A stretch of DNA of 64,000 bases from positions 434,001-498,000 of the forward strand of contig JAEWGT010000009.1 of assembly GCA_023388175.1 (NCBI GenBank), written 5' to 3'. This stretch comes from Pseudomonadota bacterium (GTDB lineage Bacteria; Pseudomonadota; Alphaproteobacteria; Rhizobiales; Devosiaceae). The translations under genes and the position numbers were made by a program. A model generated the notes under the pieces. That model saw nothing but the letters and a program-made list of their open reading frames with translations, made no database searches and was not told the DNA's origin. Below are positions 1 to 8,218 of this stretch, piece by piece (position 1 is the first letter of the stretch; every line of letters begins with the position of its first letter).

Positions 1-506
1 GGTCCACCCATGCCCAGCACGATGGCATCGATGAAGGCAGTCTTGTGCCGCGAGTAAGCGTTGCGGTCGTCGTGAAAGCGGAGCGCCAGATCGCGCTTCA
101 GCGTCTCATATTCGATCCGTACTGCCGAATCTGCCCGCAGGCGGTCGCGGAAGATCAGATGCCGGCGCACTTCCTCGGCATCGCTATGCACATGCACATG
201 ATGGGTTCTTGTGCCGTCCGGCAGGCGCTTGATCAGCACCAGCCGGTTCGGGTCGATATAATTGGGCACATTGCCATAGCCCAGCGCTTCAATCGCCGGA
301 ATGGCGGCTTCGGCGCGCGCCCGGTCCAGCACATGAATGAGGATGTCGATGACCGGCTTGGCGGCAAGGCCCGGAATGGCGGTAGAGCCGATATGCTCTA
401 TGGCCAGGGGCGGCTCGTCGAAACACGCGAGGAGGGCGGGGCGTTCGGCGGCGAAGGATATGGCCCAGTCGGGATCATATGGGCTGAGCGCGACTGCCTC
501 GCTCAC
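1..506 (-). CDS. GrpB/UPF0157 family protein, partial (C-terminus cut by window edge)
   Basis: Reading the minus strand from a GTG at 506 gives about 168 residues without a stop before the window edge. The translation contains the GrpB-family pattern: YDPDW near the N-terminus, then IEHIGSTAIPGLAAKPVIDI, which is the conserved nucleotidyltransferase-like core, and later YIDPNRLVLIKR. The GTG overlaps the TGA stop of the upstream HPr gene by four bases, so the two are probably translationally coupled. The family usually has about 170-180 residues, so only the last few are missing. Members are loosely described as GrpB or CoaE-associated nucleotidyltransferase-fold proteins. The biochemical role is unknown and I do not assign one. 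Confidence 0.8.
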   Translation of the reverse strand, partial: MSEAVALSPYDPDWAISFAAERPALLACFDEPPLAIEHIGSTAIPGLAAKPVIDILIHVLDRARAEAAIPAIEALGYGNVPNYIDPNRLVLIKRLPDGTRTHHVHVHSDAEEVRRHLIFRDRLRADSAVRIEYETLKRDLALRFHDDRNAYSRHKTAFIDAIVLGMGG

Positions 507-802
507 GCTTCGGCGCCGTCCACATCCTCATCGAACCCGTTATTGACCAGTTCGGTAATGGCTTCCAGGGCCTCGCGGGCCTGCTTGCCGCTGGCTTGGA
601 CCAATATGGTGGAGCCCGGTCCTGCGCCCAGCATCATCAGACCCATGATGGAATTGCCGGCCACCGCGGTACCGTCCTTGACCACGTTGATATTGGCGTC
701 AAAACATTCGGCTGTCCGCACGAAGCGCGCCGAGGCGCGGGCATGCAGCCCCTTGCGATTGACGATGGTCAATTGCTGGGCCAGGGCCCTGCTTGCGTCC
801 AT
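503..802 (-). CDS. ptsH: HPr phosphocarrier protein of the regulatory PTS
   Basis: A 99-residue HPr protein. The phosphorylatable histidine is His20 in RKGLHARAS. The regulatory serine region, Ser51 in GNSIMGLMML, is kept, consistent with the HPr kinase encoded two genes upstream. HPr accepts phosphate from enzyme I and passes it to EIIA proteins; enzyme I is not in the window. The gene lies 3 bp after the EIIA gene and overlaps the GrpB gene by 4 bp, so it sits in the chvI-chvG-hprK-EIIA-HPr row typical of Hyphomicrobiales. In this order HPr is expected to work as a signalling relay rather than in sugar uptake. The family call is firm; the signalling role is from known relatives. Confidence 0.95.
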   Translation of the reverse strand: MDASRALAQQLTIVNRKGLHARASARFVRTAECFDANINVVKDGTAVAGNSIMGLMMLGAGPGSTILVQASGKQAREALEAITELVNNGFDEDVDGAEA

Positions 803-805
803 TTA

Positions 806-1207
806 TCAGGCTCCGCCCAGCACGGCATTGGCCACGGTGATATATTTCTTGCCCGCTTCCTGGGCGATATGCACCGCTTCTTCCATGCTCATCTCGCCGC
901 GCACGCGGCCCAGTTTCACCAGCATGGGCAGGTTGACCCCGGCGATCACTTCCACCTTGCGGTTCTGCATCACCGAAATGGCGAGGTTGGACGGGGTGCC
1001 GCCGAACATGTCGGTGAGGATGATGACGCCCGATCCCGAATCCGCCCGGTCGATGGCTTTCAGAATATCCTCGCGCCGCGTTTCCGCATTGTCTTCCGGG
1101 CCGATGGCAATGGCCTCGATATAGTCCTGCGGACCCACCACATGTTCCATGGCGAGCTTGAACTCGTCGGCGAGCGCGCCATGGGTCACCAGAACCAAAC
1201 CGATCAT
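806..1207 (-). CDS. PTS mannose-family EIIA component
   Basis: A 133-residue protein starting MIGLVLVTHG, with the phosphorylated histidine of mannose-type EIIA at His9. The central TDMFGGTPSN loop is the family signature. I start at the ATG at 1207 because the family begins directly at this motif; the upstream extension has no family similarity. It stops 3 bp before HPr. There are no EIIB, EIIC or EIID domains nearby, so the protein probably receives phosphate from HPr and regulates other proteins rather than transporting mannose. The 133 bp before it, after hprK, show no gene on either strand that I believe. Confidence 0.92.
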   Translation of the reverse strand: MIGLVLVTHGALADEFKLAMEHVVGPQDYIEAIAIGPEDNAETRREDILKAIDRADSGSGVIILTDMFGGTPSNLAISVMQNRKVEVIAGVNLPMLVKLGRVRGEMSMEEAVHIAQEAGKKYITVANAVLGGA

Positions 1208-1340
1208 GTACAATCCCCAGACGATCGCCGCACCGGGCCGCGCTCGCTTTTGATCCCCAAGCAGAACCCGCCGCCGGGTGCCGGCAGGTAACAGGGGCAC
1301 AGTCTTGTCCCCAAGGTGCGGCGTTGCAAGGGATAAATTG

Positions 1341-1808
1341 TCACGTTGATGTGGGTTGAAGGCTTGCACGCACAGCTTCGACCACTAGCAATTCCTGATG
1401 GCCCAGACTCACCACGCCGGCCTGTGGCACCGGCGCGCGTGGCAATATATGGCCCAGAATCTCGGTCTGCAGCTCTTCTTCCTCGACCAGCCGCATCAGT
1501 TCGGGCACCAGATCGATGACAAGGTCCAGCCTGGCGCGATCCTGATGTGGCCGCGAAACAATGCCCCTGCCGCGCAATTCGATCAGCCCGGCCAGGCGGG
1601 GCGGCGCCAGCATGGTCAGCGATTCGCCGTCGTCCTCAATGTCGACGCGGTCGTCGGCGACGAGAAAGGCAGCCTGTCCCCGTCCCTCCCATCGGTCAAG
1701 GAGGGCCATGGACAATACTGACTTTCCGGCGCCCGAAGGGCCGCGCAGCAATATTCCGGTTTCACCCAGGACGAGGCCCGTCCCGTGCACGTTTTGGGGC
1801 TTGCTCAT
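1341..1808 (-). CDS. hprK: HPr kinase/phosphorylase, short alphaproteobacterial form
   Basis: A 155-residue protein. A Walker A loop GPSGAGKS lies at residues 23-30, followed by the HprK signature IELRGRGIVSRP. The N-terminal sensory domain of Firmicute HprK is absent, which is normal for alphaproteobacterial HprK of about 150 residues. The enzyme phosphorylates or dephosphorylates the regulatory serine of HPr. The start at 1808 (MSKPQNVHG) is chosen because the longer frame runs into the end of chvG. It lies 10 bp after chvG and is probably co-transcribed with it, linking the envelope or acid sensor to the PTS. Confidence 0.9.
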   Translation of the reverse strand: MSKPQNVHGTGLVLGETGILLRGPSGAGKSVLSMALLDRWEGRGQAAFLVADDRVDIEDDGESLTMLAPPRLAGLIELRGRGIVSRPHQDRARLDLVIDLVPELMRLVEEEELQTEILGHILPRAPVPQAGVVSLGHQELLVVEAVRASLQPTST

Positions 1809-1818
1809 GACGGCGAGT

Positions 1819-3603
1819 CTATTTGCGCGCCCGCGGCAATACAATTGTAAAAACCGCGCCGGAAGCATCGGTCCGATTGTCAGCCCTTATCGTGCCTTTA
1901 TGCGCGTCCACGATTTGTTTGGAGATCGACAGGCCCAGGCCCGAATGATTGCCAAAGCCCTCGTTTTCCGGCCGGTCGGTATAGAAGCGCTGGAATATCT
2001 TGCTCGAATCCACGCTGATGCCCGGTCCGTCATCGGTCACGGTCACGATGATGGACTCACCTTCGGTCGAGACCGCAACGCTCACTGTGCCGCCCTCCGG
2101 CGAGAAGGACACCGCATTGTCGATCAGGTTGGCGAAAACCTGCGCCAGCCGGCTTTCATGGCCGTTGATCATGGTCGAGCCGCGCCCGCTGCGCTTGGCC
2201 ATCACCACCGAAACCTCCCGGCCCAGCGCCATGTCCTTCTGGATCGAAACCATGGCTTCGGCCAGTTTCTCCACATCCACCAGCTCGGCGCTTTCCCTTG
2301 CCAGTTCGGCATCGAGCCGGCTGGCGCTGGAAATGTCGGTGATCAGCCGGTCCAGCCGCCTGATATCGTGCTGGATGATGTCGTTGAGCCGCTGCTTGTC
2401 CTCTGCCTTCTTGGCCAGTGGCAGGGTCTCGACGGCCGAGCGCAGCGAAGTCAGCGGGTTCTTGAGTTCGTGGGCCACATCGGCGGCAAAGCGCTCGATG
2501 GCCTCGATACGGTTGTAAAGCGCGTCGGTCATGCGCCGCAGCGCACCGGAAAGGTGCCCGATTTCATCGGGGCGGTCGCTGAGGTCGGGAATTTCCGCGC
2601 GCGCATCGCCCGCCGTCTGCACCCGTTCCGCCGCCGCCGACAGCCGCCGCATCGGCCCGGCTATGGTGCCAGCCAGCAGCAGCGACAGCACGATCTGCAC
2701 CCCCGCCGCAATCAGCGCGATGCGGAACAGGCTCCAGCGTTCCTGCGCCACGATGGAATCGATGTCACCGGGCGCCGTGGACAGAAGGATCGCCCCGACA
2801 ATGGCCCGCAGCCGCTGCACCGGCACGGCAACCGAAACCACCAATTGCCCCTTGCTGTCGACACGCACGAAATCTGCCGGCGCCCCTTGCAGCGCCGAAG
2901 CGACCTCCGGATAGCGCGTACCCTCGTCGGCCTGGTATTCCTGATAGGTCGGGTAATTGTCGCCCGGCGCCCAGGAGATGACGGCGTTGAACCAGTCGGT
3001 CAGGAAAAACCGGGGCTGGCTGGTGTCGATGGTCTGCCGCAGCACTTCCCCGCGCGCATAGATATTGTCGCTGTCCAGGATCATCAGCCCGCCCAGATCA
3101 TAGATGCGGGCGCGCGTCCGGGTCGGGGTGATCAGATTGCGCAGCAGCGGCGCGACCTGTTCGGGATTGATGGGAAATTGCAGCGTCGGGTCGAAATAGG
3201 AGAGGGGGGAAACATTGCCCCCCTGCACATCGAGCAGCCGGTCGGGATTGATGGAAATGATGTCGCTGTCCACCGTCGCCGAGGCGGCGATGGCGGCGGC
3301 GATGATTTCCCCCTGTACACGCAGCGACTGCACGCGGGCATCGATCAGCCCGGCCCGCCACTGGTTGAGATAGAGGATGCCCACGACCAGAACCAGTAGC
3401 CCTGCCATGTTGAGCACGACGATGCGGCGGGTCAGGCTGGAGAAAATGGCGAAATCCACGAACCGCCTGAAGGCGCTGAACACTTTCAGCACCGGCCGCC
3501 AGAACAAGCGCCGCCGCTTCCGGTCCGAGGATGGTTTTTCCTCGGCGGGCTGGTCCCCGCTGGCGGGGGCGGAATGCTCGATTTGCGGATCGATGACGGC
3601 CAC
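1819..3603 (-). CDS. chvG: Sensor histidine kinase ChvG (ExoS type)
   Basis: A 594-residue membrane kinase. It has a basic cytoplasmic N-terminus, a first membrane segment around residues 61-80, a large periplasmic domain, a second segment around 292-315, a HAMP linker, and a DHp domain with the phospho-histidine in AADVAHELKNPLTS near residue 378. The ATPase boxes NLIDNAVSFSPEG, DDGPGIS and GLGLSISK follow. The C-terminal half matches the family closely. ChvG-ChvI in Agrobacterium, Sinorhizobium and Brucella senses acid or envelope stress and controls exopolysaccharide and virulence genes. The gene follows chvI by 8 bp. The identity rests on both the sequence and the conserved chvI-chvG-hprK order. 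Confidence 0.93.
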   Translation of the reverse strand: MAVIDPQIEHSAPASGDQPAEEKPSSDRKRRRLFWRPVLKVFSAFRRFVDFAIFSSLTRRIVVLNMAGLLVLVVGILYLNQWRAGLIDARVQSLRVQGEIIAAAIAASATVDSDIISINPDRLLDVQGGNVSPLSYFDPTLQFPINPEQVAPLLRNLITPTRTRARIYDLGGLMILDSDNIYARGEVLRQTIDTSQPRFFLTDWFNAVISWAPGDNYPTYQEYQADEGTRYPEVASALQGAPADFVRVDSKGQLVVSVAVPVQRLRAIVGAILLSTAPGDIDSIVAQERWSLFRIALIAAGVQIVLSLLLAGTIAGPMRRLSAAAERVQTAGDARAEIPDLSDRPDEIGHLSGALRRMTDALYNRIEAIERFAADVAHELKNPLTSLRSAVETLPLAKKAEDKQRLNDIIQHDIRRLDRLITDISSASRLDAELARESAELVDVEKLAEAMVSIQKDMALGREVSVVMAKRSGRGSTMINGHESRLAQVFANLIDNAVSFSPEGGTVSVAVSTEGESIIVTVTDDGPGISVDSSKIFQRFYTDRPENEGFGNHSGLGLSISKQIVDAHKGTIRADNRTDASGAVFTIVLPRARK

Positions 3604-3611
3604 TTCGTGCC

Positions 3612-4328
3612 TTACTGCTCCTTGAAGCGGTAGCCCACGCCATAGAGGGTTTCGATCATCTCGAAGTCGTCGTCCGTCACCTTGAACTTCTTGCGCAGCC
3701 GCTTGATGTGGCTGTCAATGGTGCGATCATCGACATAGACCTGATCGTCATAGGCGGCGTCCATCAGCGCATTGCGCGACTTGACGACGCCGGGCCGCAG
3801 CGCCAGCGCCTGCAGGATCAGGAATTCGGTGACGGTCAGCGTAACGCGCTGGCCTTTCCAGGTGCAGGTATGGCGTTCCTCGTCCATCACCAGCGCGCCG
3901 CGTTCGATCAGTGCCTTGCTGGGCACTGCTTCCGTTCCGCCCGTGGCGGCGCCCGTGGCGTCGCGCGGCGCCGAGCGGCGCAGGATCGCCTTCACCCGTT
4001 CCACCAGCAACCGCTGGCTGAATGGCTTGGTGATGAAGTCGTCGGCACCCATCTTGAGGCCGAAAAGCTCGTCGATTTCCTCATCCTTGCTGGTGAGGAA
4101 GATCACTGGAATATCCGACTTCTGCCGCAGGCGGCGCAGCAATTCCATGCCGTCCATGCGGGGCATCTTGATATCGAGAATAGCCAGGTCCGGCTTGTCC
4201 GTCGTCAGGCCCTCCAGCCCCGAGGCGCCATCGGTATAGGTGGCAACCTGATAGCCCTCCGCTTCGAGGGTCAGGGACACCGAGGTGAGAATATTGCGGT
4301 CATCGTCCACAAGGGCGATCTTTGGCAT
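3612..4328 (-). CDS. chvI: Response regulator ChvI (OmpR/PhoB family)
   Basis: A 238-residue response regulator. The receiver domain has the acidic pocket DDD at residues 8-10, the phospho-acceptor Asp52 in LAILDIKMPRMDG, and Lys in the TKPF motif. A winged-helix DNA-binding domain follows, ending VDDRTIDSHIKRLRKKF and YGVGYRFKEQ. It is the first gene of the chvI-chvG-hprK-EIIA-HPr row and is divergent from pckA across 259 bp. In Agrobacterium ChvG-ChvI controls pckA, so the shared upstream region could be under ChvI control. A perfect palindrome lies about 40 bp upstream of the start, at 4368-4381. Confidence 0.94.
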   Translation of the reverse strand: MPKIALVDDDRNILTSVSLTLEAEGYQVATYTDGASGLEGLTTDKPDLAILDIKMPRMDGMELLRRLRQKSDIPVIFLTSKDEEIDELFGLKMGADDFITKPFSQRLLVERVKAILRRSAPRDATGAATGGTEAVPSKALIERGALVMDEERHTCTWKGQRVTLTVTEFLILQALALRPGVVKSRNALMDAAYDDQVYVDDRTIDSHIKRLRKKFKVTDDDFEMIETLYGVGYRFKEQ

Positions 4329-4367
4329 GGTCTGCCTTTCTCTTCGTGACGCTTGCTCAGTCGTGTT

Positions 4368-4381
4368 GTTGATTGATCAAC
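4368..4381. promoter_or_regulatory. Palindrome in the chvI-pckA intergenic region
   Basis: GTTGATTGATCAAC is a perfect 14-bp palindrome (arms GTTGAT and ATCAAC around TG). It lies 40 bp upstream of the chvI start codon and about 206 bp upstream of pckA. It is symmetric enough to be a protein-binding site. Which regulator binds is unknown; ChvI itself is one option. Confidence 0.4.
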
Positions 4382-4551
4382 CGGATGTTGAACGACCTTG
4401 CAGGCGACAATTACGCATTAAATAAGGCACGGCCAAGTCTTGTGCCAGATTGGCCGGGCTTCCATACAAGTCGATTTCGATTCAACTTCCGTCTTACGAC
4501 CCATTTCCGGATGGTTCGGCATGCGCGCCGGCACCTATTTTGTCCTCGATG

Positions 4552-4580
4552 AGCCGCCGTTTCAGAGCGGCTTTTTGGAG
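4552..4580 (+). promoter_or_regulatory. Terminator-like hairpin overlapping the pckA ribosome binding site
   Basis: AGCCGC (4552-4557) and GCGGCT (4567-4572) form a 6-bp stem with a 9-base loop. The last T of the stem starts a run of five T bases that ends where the Shine-Dalgarno sequence TGGAG (4576-4580) begins, 7 bases before the ATG at 4588. The shape is that of an intrinsic terminator placed at the end of the pckA leader. It could attenuate transcription or affect ribosome access. The stem is short, so the effect is uncertain. Confidence 0.45.
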
Positions 4581-4587
4581 ACGAAAC

Positions 4588-6180
4588 ATGCCTGCCTTCG
4601 ATCATGAAGCCCTTCGGACCGCTTTTGCCGAAGCCGCAGCATCGCTGAGCGATAACGCCATAGCGCCTGCCCTGGTTGCTGCGGCAATCGGTCAGGGCCA
4701 TGGCGTGCTGACGCGCGACGGCGCGCTCTCGGTCAGGACCGGCGCCTTTACCGGCCGCTCGCCCAAGGACAAGTTCATCGTCCGCGATGCCCTGACCGAG
4801 AACACCGTATGGTGGGACAATTCCGGCGCTATGAGCCCGGCCCATTTCGATTCTCTGCTTGGTGACATCCGCAACCACCTCGCCGGACAGGATCTGTTCC
4901 GCCAGGATCTGCTGGCCGGAGCCGACCCTCGCCATCAATACGACGTCACGGTCCTCACACCCAGCGCCTGGCATGCCCTCTTCATCCGCAACCTGCTGAT
5001 CCGGCGCGGCGAGGATGTGCCCGCCTCACCCCAGGCCGAGGCGGTGACCATTCTGCACGCGCCCCACTTCAAGGCCGACCCCGCCCGCCATGGCAGCCGT
5101 ACCGATACGGTGATCGCGCTCGACATGAGCCGCAATCTCGTGCTCATCGCCGGCACGCTCTATGCCGGTGAGATCAAGAAATCGGTGTTCAGCCTGTTCA
5201 ATTTCCACGCCCCGGCCCGCAATGTTCTGCCCATGCACTGCTCGGCCAATCTTGGCCCCGATGGCGAGGCGGCCCTGTTCTTCGGCCTGTCTGGCACCGG
5301 CAAGACCACTCTCTCCAACGATCCGGCCCGCCCGCTGATCGGCGATGACGAACACGGCTGGAGCGAGGACGGTGTCTTCAACCTTGAAGGGGGGTGCTAT
5401 GCCAAGACGGTCAAGCTCTCCGCGACCGCCGAACCCGAAATCCACGCGGCGACCCGCCGTTTCGGCACCGTACTCGAAAATGTCGTTCTCGATGCTGACA
5501 GCCTGCCAGCATTTGACGACATTACGCTAACCGAAAACACCAGAGCGGCTTATCCCATCGACGTTCTGCCGTCGATTGCGAAAGGCAGTGTGGGCAAAAC
5601 GCCAAAGACCGTGGTTTTCCTCACCGCCGATGCCTTCGGCGTGCTGCCGCCTCTCGCCCGGCTGACCCCGGAACAGGCGGTCTATCATTTCCTGTCCGGC
5701 TACACCGCCAAGGTTGCGGGTACAGAACGGGGCGTCACCGAGCCACAGGCCACGTTCTCGGCCTGCTTCGGCGCGCCCTTCATGCCTTTGCACCCCACCG
5801 CTTACGGCAGCATGCTGGCCGAGCGGCTCCGCTCCAGCGGCGCGCAGGCGTGGTTGCTCAATACCGGCTGGACCGGCGGCGGTTATGGCAAGGGCCAGCG
5901 CATCGACATCGCCTCGACAAGGCGCCTGTTGACCGCAGCGCTCGACGGCGCGCTCGACACTGCCGACATGCGTTTCGATCCGCTCTTTGGCTTTGAAGTG
6001 CCGCTCAGCGTTCCCGGCGTCGATGATCGCCTGCTCGATCCAAGGCAGACCTGGGCCGACGCGGACGACTATGATGCGCAATCGGCCAGGCTGGTCGAGT
6101 TGTTCCGCAACAATTTCAAGAAGTTCGGCCCTGATGCCGACGCCGCCGCAGGCCCCAGATTGCAGATGGCGGCTGAATAA
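4588..6180 (+). CDS. pckA: Phosphoenolpyruvate carboxykinase (ATP)
   Basis: A 530-residue ATP-dependent PEP carboxykinase, which converts oxaloacetate and ATP to phosphoenolpyruvate, CO2 and ADP as the first step of gluconeogenesis. Family motifs are clear: GRSPKDKFIV near the N-terminus, the P-loop GLSGTGKTTLSNDP, and the metal/ATP site GDDEHGW. The ATG at 4588 has a Shine-Dalgarno TGGAG 7 bases upstream; the longer frame from 4450 has no family similarity. It is transcribed away from chvI and ends at a strong terminator. Placement beside chvI/chvG is typical of Hyphomicrobiales and fits joint control of carbon flow. Confidence 0.97.
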   Translation: MPAFDHEALRTAFAEAAASLSDNAIAPALVAAAIGQGHGVLTRDGALSVRTGAFTGRSPKDKFIVRDALTENTVWWDNSGAMSPAHFDSLLGDIRNHLAGQDLFRQDLLAGADPRHQYDVTVLTPSAWHALFIRNLLIRRGEDVPASPQAEAVTILHAPHFKADPARHGSRTDTVIALDMSRNLVLIAGTLYAGEIKKSVFSLFNFHAPARNVLPMHCSANLGPDGEAALFFGLSGTGKTTLSNDPARPLIGDDEHGWSEDGVFNLEGGCYAKTVKLSATAEPEIHAATRRFGTVLENVVLDADSLPAFDDITLTENTRAAYPIDVLPSIAKGSVGKTPKTVVFLTADAFGVLPPLARLTPEQAVYHFLSGYTAKVAGTERGVTEPQATFSACFGAPFMPLHPTAYGSMLAERLRSSGAQAWLLNTGWTGGGYGKGQRIDIASTRRLLTAALDGALDTADMRFDPLFGFEVPLSVPGVDDRLLDPRQTWADADDYDAQSARLVELFRNNFKKFGPDADAAAGPRLQMAAE

Positions 6181-6190
6181 GGGCAAACAG

Positions 6191-6213
6191 AAAGGGCGCT
6201 CAGGCGCCCTTTT
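6191..6213 (+). terminator. Intrinsic terminator after pckA
   Basis: GGGCGC (6194-6199), loop TCAG, GCGCCC (6204-6209), followed by TTTT. Three preceding A bases can extend the stem into the T run. It lies 10 bp after the pckA stop. The A-run on the other side means it may also serve the convergent minus-strand gene ending at 6253. Confidence 0.85.
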
Positions 6214-6252
6214 CACATCCCGCTAGCATGACTCCGCCTTGCCGGCAGACGC

Positions 6253-7143
6253 TCAGTTCGGCGAATAGAAAATGTGGGAATCCACGACCGCGACGCGGTT
6301 GAACGTCTGCGACCATGCCGGCGCAACGGCCTTGGTGTGGTAATACAGCGTGGACCCGGGCACTGCGCCAATGTCCTTGCCCAGGGCAAATTCGGCATAG
6401 ACGTCCTTGGCCAGATCCTGCGAATGAGCCCAGGCCCGGCGTTCGCCCGGCGTATTGTCGCGGCCGTCACAGGCAAAGGTGAACTGGCAGCGATACAGGC
6501 CCTTATTGGCATTCTGGTAGATCACGCCGCACAGCGAGTCGGGGAACTGGCCCGAACGTGCGCGATTGACGATCACATTTGCCACGGCCAACTGCCCGAT
6601 GGCGGTTTCCCCGCGCGCCTCGTGATAGATGGCCTGTGCCAGGCAATCACGTTCGGCATTGGCCGTTGCGATGCGCTGGTCCATCGGCTGGTAGCCGCCC
6701 TCGATATAGGAAGCGAGCATGTCGGAGGTGACCGAAGGCTGCGGACGCGCCGCCGGCGCAGCCACGTCGGCAATCGCCGAAAGCGCGTTATTGCCGCCGA
6801 AGGATGCGCGGCTGATATAGCCCATCAGCATGTCGGGTGTCAGGTCCGGCTGCGGACCGGCCAGCGTCACATCCACAGAGCGCAACGCCTGTTGCCGCTT
6901 GGCATAATTGGCCAGCAGTTCCGGCGTCAGGGCGAGCTCGTTGGGAGCGAGTGGCACCATTTTTGGGCCCAAAGCCGGCTGCAGGCGCAGTTCCGCAATG
7001 GTGTCGGGCACGATTTCAGGCAGGGTGACATTGGTATCGGCATGGGCCGGAGAGAGGGTGACGAACAGCACGAGAGCGGCGGCGCAGACGGCCAGCACCG
7101 GAGACAGGGCGCGCGCGACAATCTGTTTCCGGTTCGATCTCAA
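6253..7143 (-). CDS. SleB-type cell wall hydrolase, exported
   Basis: The C-terminal 130 residues carry the Hydrolase_2 (SleB) domain: ERDCLAQAIYHEARGE with the catalytic glutamate, then GQLAVANVIVNR, and CQFTFACDG. The N-terminus has a signal peptide: basic residues, a hydrophobic stretch APVLAVC-like through LVLFVTL, and cleavage near AHA-DT. The middle is a proline-rich linker. I start at the TTG at 7143, with AAGGA 7 bases upstream; the frame stays open to a TTG at 7269 but the extra residues look non-coding. Such enzymes are muramidase/amidase-like and act in the periplasm on peptidoglycan. In non-spore-formers the role is wall remodelling. About 296 residues. Confidence 0.8.
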   Translation of the reverse strand: MRSNRKQIVARALSPVLAVCAAALVLFVTLSPAHADTNVTLPEIVPDTIAELRLQPALGPKMVPLAPNELALTPELLANYAKRQQALRSVDVTLAGPQPDLTPDMLMGYISRASFGGNNALSAIADVAAPAARPQPSVTSDMLASYIEGGYQPMDQRIATANAERDCLAQAIYHEARGETAIGQLAVANVIVNRARSGQFPDSLCGVIYQNANKGLYRCQFTFACDGRDNTPGERRAWAHSQDLAKDVYAEFALGKDIGAVPGSTLYYHTKAVAPAWSQTFNRVAVVDSHIFYSPN

Positions 7144-7378
7144 TGCCCCGTCCTTGCCCTTGAGTCCAGCCGGCCATATCCGGTGGACCTTCTTCTGAAG
7201 GCTTCCTCTTGGAAGTCCTCCTGCATCCCGGCTGCACACTAGCCAAGCCTTGGCCGGGATGGAAGCCAAAATTTACGGCTGGTTAACCATAGCAATTAGC
7301 AACTTAAGGCAGGGTTAACGGAGGCGAGGCACCAGGGAAACCCTTGATTTTCCGTGGTTTTGAACATGCTGAACCGCG

Positions 7379-7402
7379 CCTTACCGCATTCGGTAAGGTT
7401 TT
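7379..7402 (+). terminator. Weak terminator-like hairpin
   Basis: CCTTACCG (7379-7386), loop CATT, CGGTAAGG (7391-7398), then TTTT. It lies in the gap between the start of the SleB gene (7143) and the stop of the HAD gene (7433), both on the minus strand. The T run is on the plus strand, where I see no gene to terminate, so its role is unclear. It may simply insulate the HAD gene from its neighbour. Confidence 0.35.
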
Positions 7403-7432
7403 ATCTATTAGCGCGGATGGTTAACTGGCTGT

Positions 7433-8116
7433 TTAGCCGCGGGGGAAAGCGGCGTGATGCACCAGCATCAGGCTCTGCACCACCGAGACGCCAAGCGCTT
7501 CGATCCGATCGTCGGGGCCAACCAGGTCCGGCACCATGATGGTCTGCATGCCGGCCGCATGGGCGGCGTGAACCCCGGCATGGCTGTCTTCCAGAGCCAG
7601 GCAGTGCTCGGGCTCGATTCCCAGCCGCTTGGCGGCGGTCAGATAGGGCTCGGGATGCGGCTTGGGATGAACCACGTCATCCCGCGTCACCACGGTCTCG
7701 AACAGGTCGAGCAGCCCTGCGGCGCCTAGGTGATGGGCCGCATGTGGATTGCGCGAGGACGTGGCGACAGCCGTAGGAATACCGCGTTCGCGCAATTCGG
7801 TGATGAACTCCCGGGCGCCTGCCTTGACCGGAACCCCCGAATGGCTGCGTTCCCGCATGATGACGCGGCATCTCTCATCGAAGAGCGAATAGGGAAACGC
7901 CACCCCATAAGCCTCGATCAGCAGTTGATTGGTGCGTTCGTGGCTGGAGCCGACCATGGATTGATGCACATGGTCGGTCATCTCGAAACCGAGTTCGGAG
8001 CAGACGTCATAGACGATTTCGCGAAACACCGCTTCGGTATCGAGCAGCGTGCCGTCCATGTCGAAGATGGCGGCCTGGAAGGGGCGAAGGCGGAGCGTGT
8101 CGGAAAGAAGCGTCAT
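7433..8116 (-). CDS. HAD-superfamily phosphatase (beta-phosphoglucomutase/GPP-like)
   Basis: A 227-residue HAD hydrolase. Motif I is FDMDGTLLDTE with the nucleophilic aspartate near residue 19, motif II is VATSSRN, motif III is the lysine in HPKPHPEPYL, and motif IV is ALEDSHAGVHAA. The four-helix cap lies between motifs I and II, as in GPP/YniC/beta-phosphoglucomutase relatives that act on small sugar phosphates. The substrate cannot be read from the sequence. The start at 8116 has only a poor Shine-Dalgarno, and an in-frame ATG 30 bases upstream is an alternative. The gene is divergent from selO. Confidence 0.88.
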   Translation of the reverse strand: MTLLSDTLRLRPFQAAIFDMDGTLLDTEAVFREIVYDVCSELGFEMTDHVHQSMVGSSHERTNQLLIEAYGVAFPYSLFDERCRVIMRERSHSGVPVKAGAREFITELRERGIPTAVATSSRNPHAAHHLGAAGLLDLFETVVTRDDVVHPKPHPEPYLTAAKRLGIEPEHCLALEDSHAGVHAAHAAGMQTIMVPDLVGPDDRIEALGVSVVQSLMLVHHAAFPRG

Positions 8117-8218
8117 CCTTGGTTCTATAGGCCCGATTTGTGTCATTCGCCAGAGCGGCAACTGCAAACCGGCCCTGCATGGCGACGAATGTCTGCATGC
8201 GTGATAGATCTGTCCGCC

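Noticed and set aside
1561..3399. 612-residue plus-strand frame opposite chvG
   Set aside because: It lies antisense to ChvG and hprK, which carry complete catalytic motifs; its translation is rich in His, Arg and Gln as typical for antisense frames.
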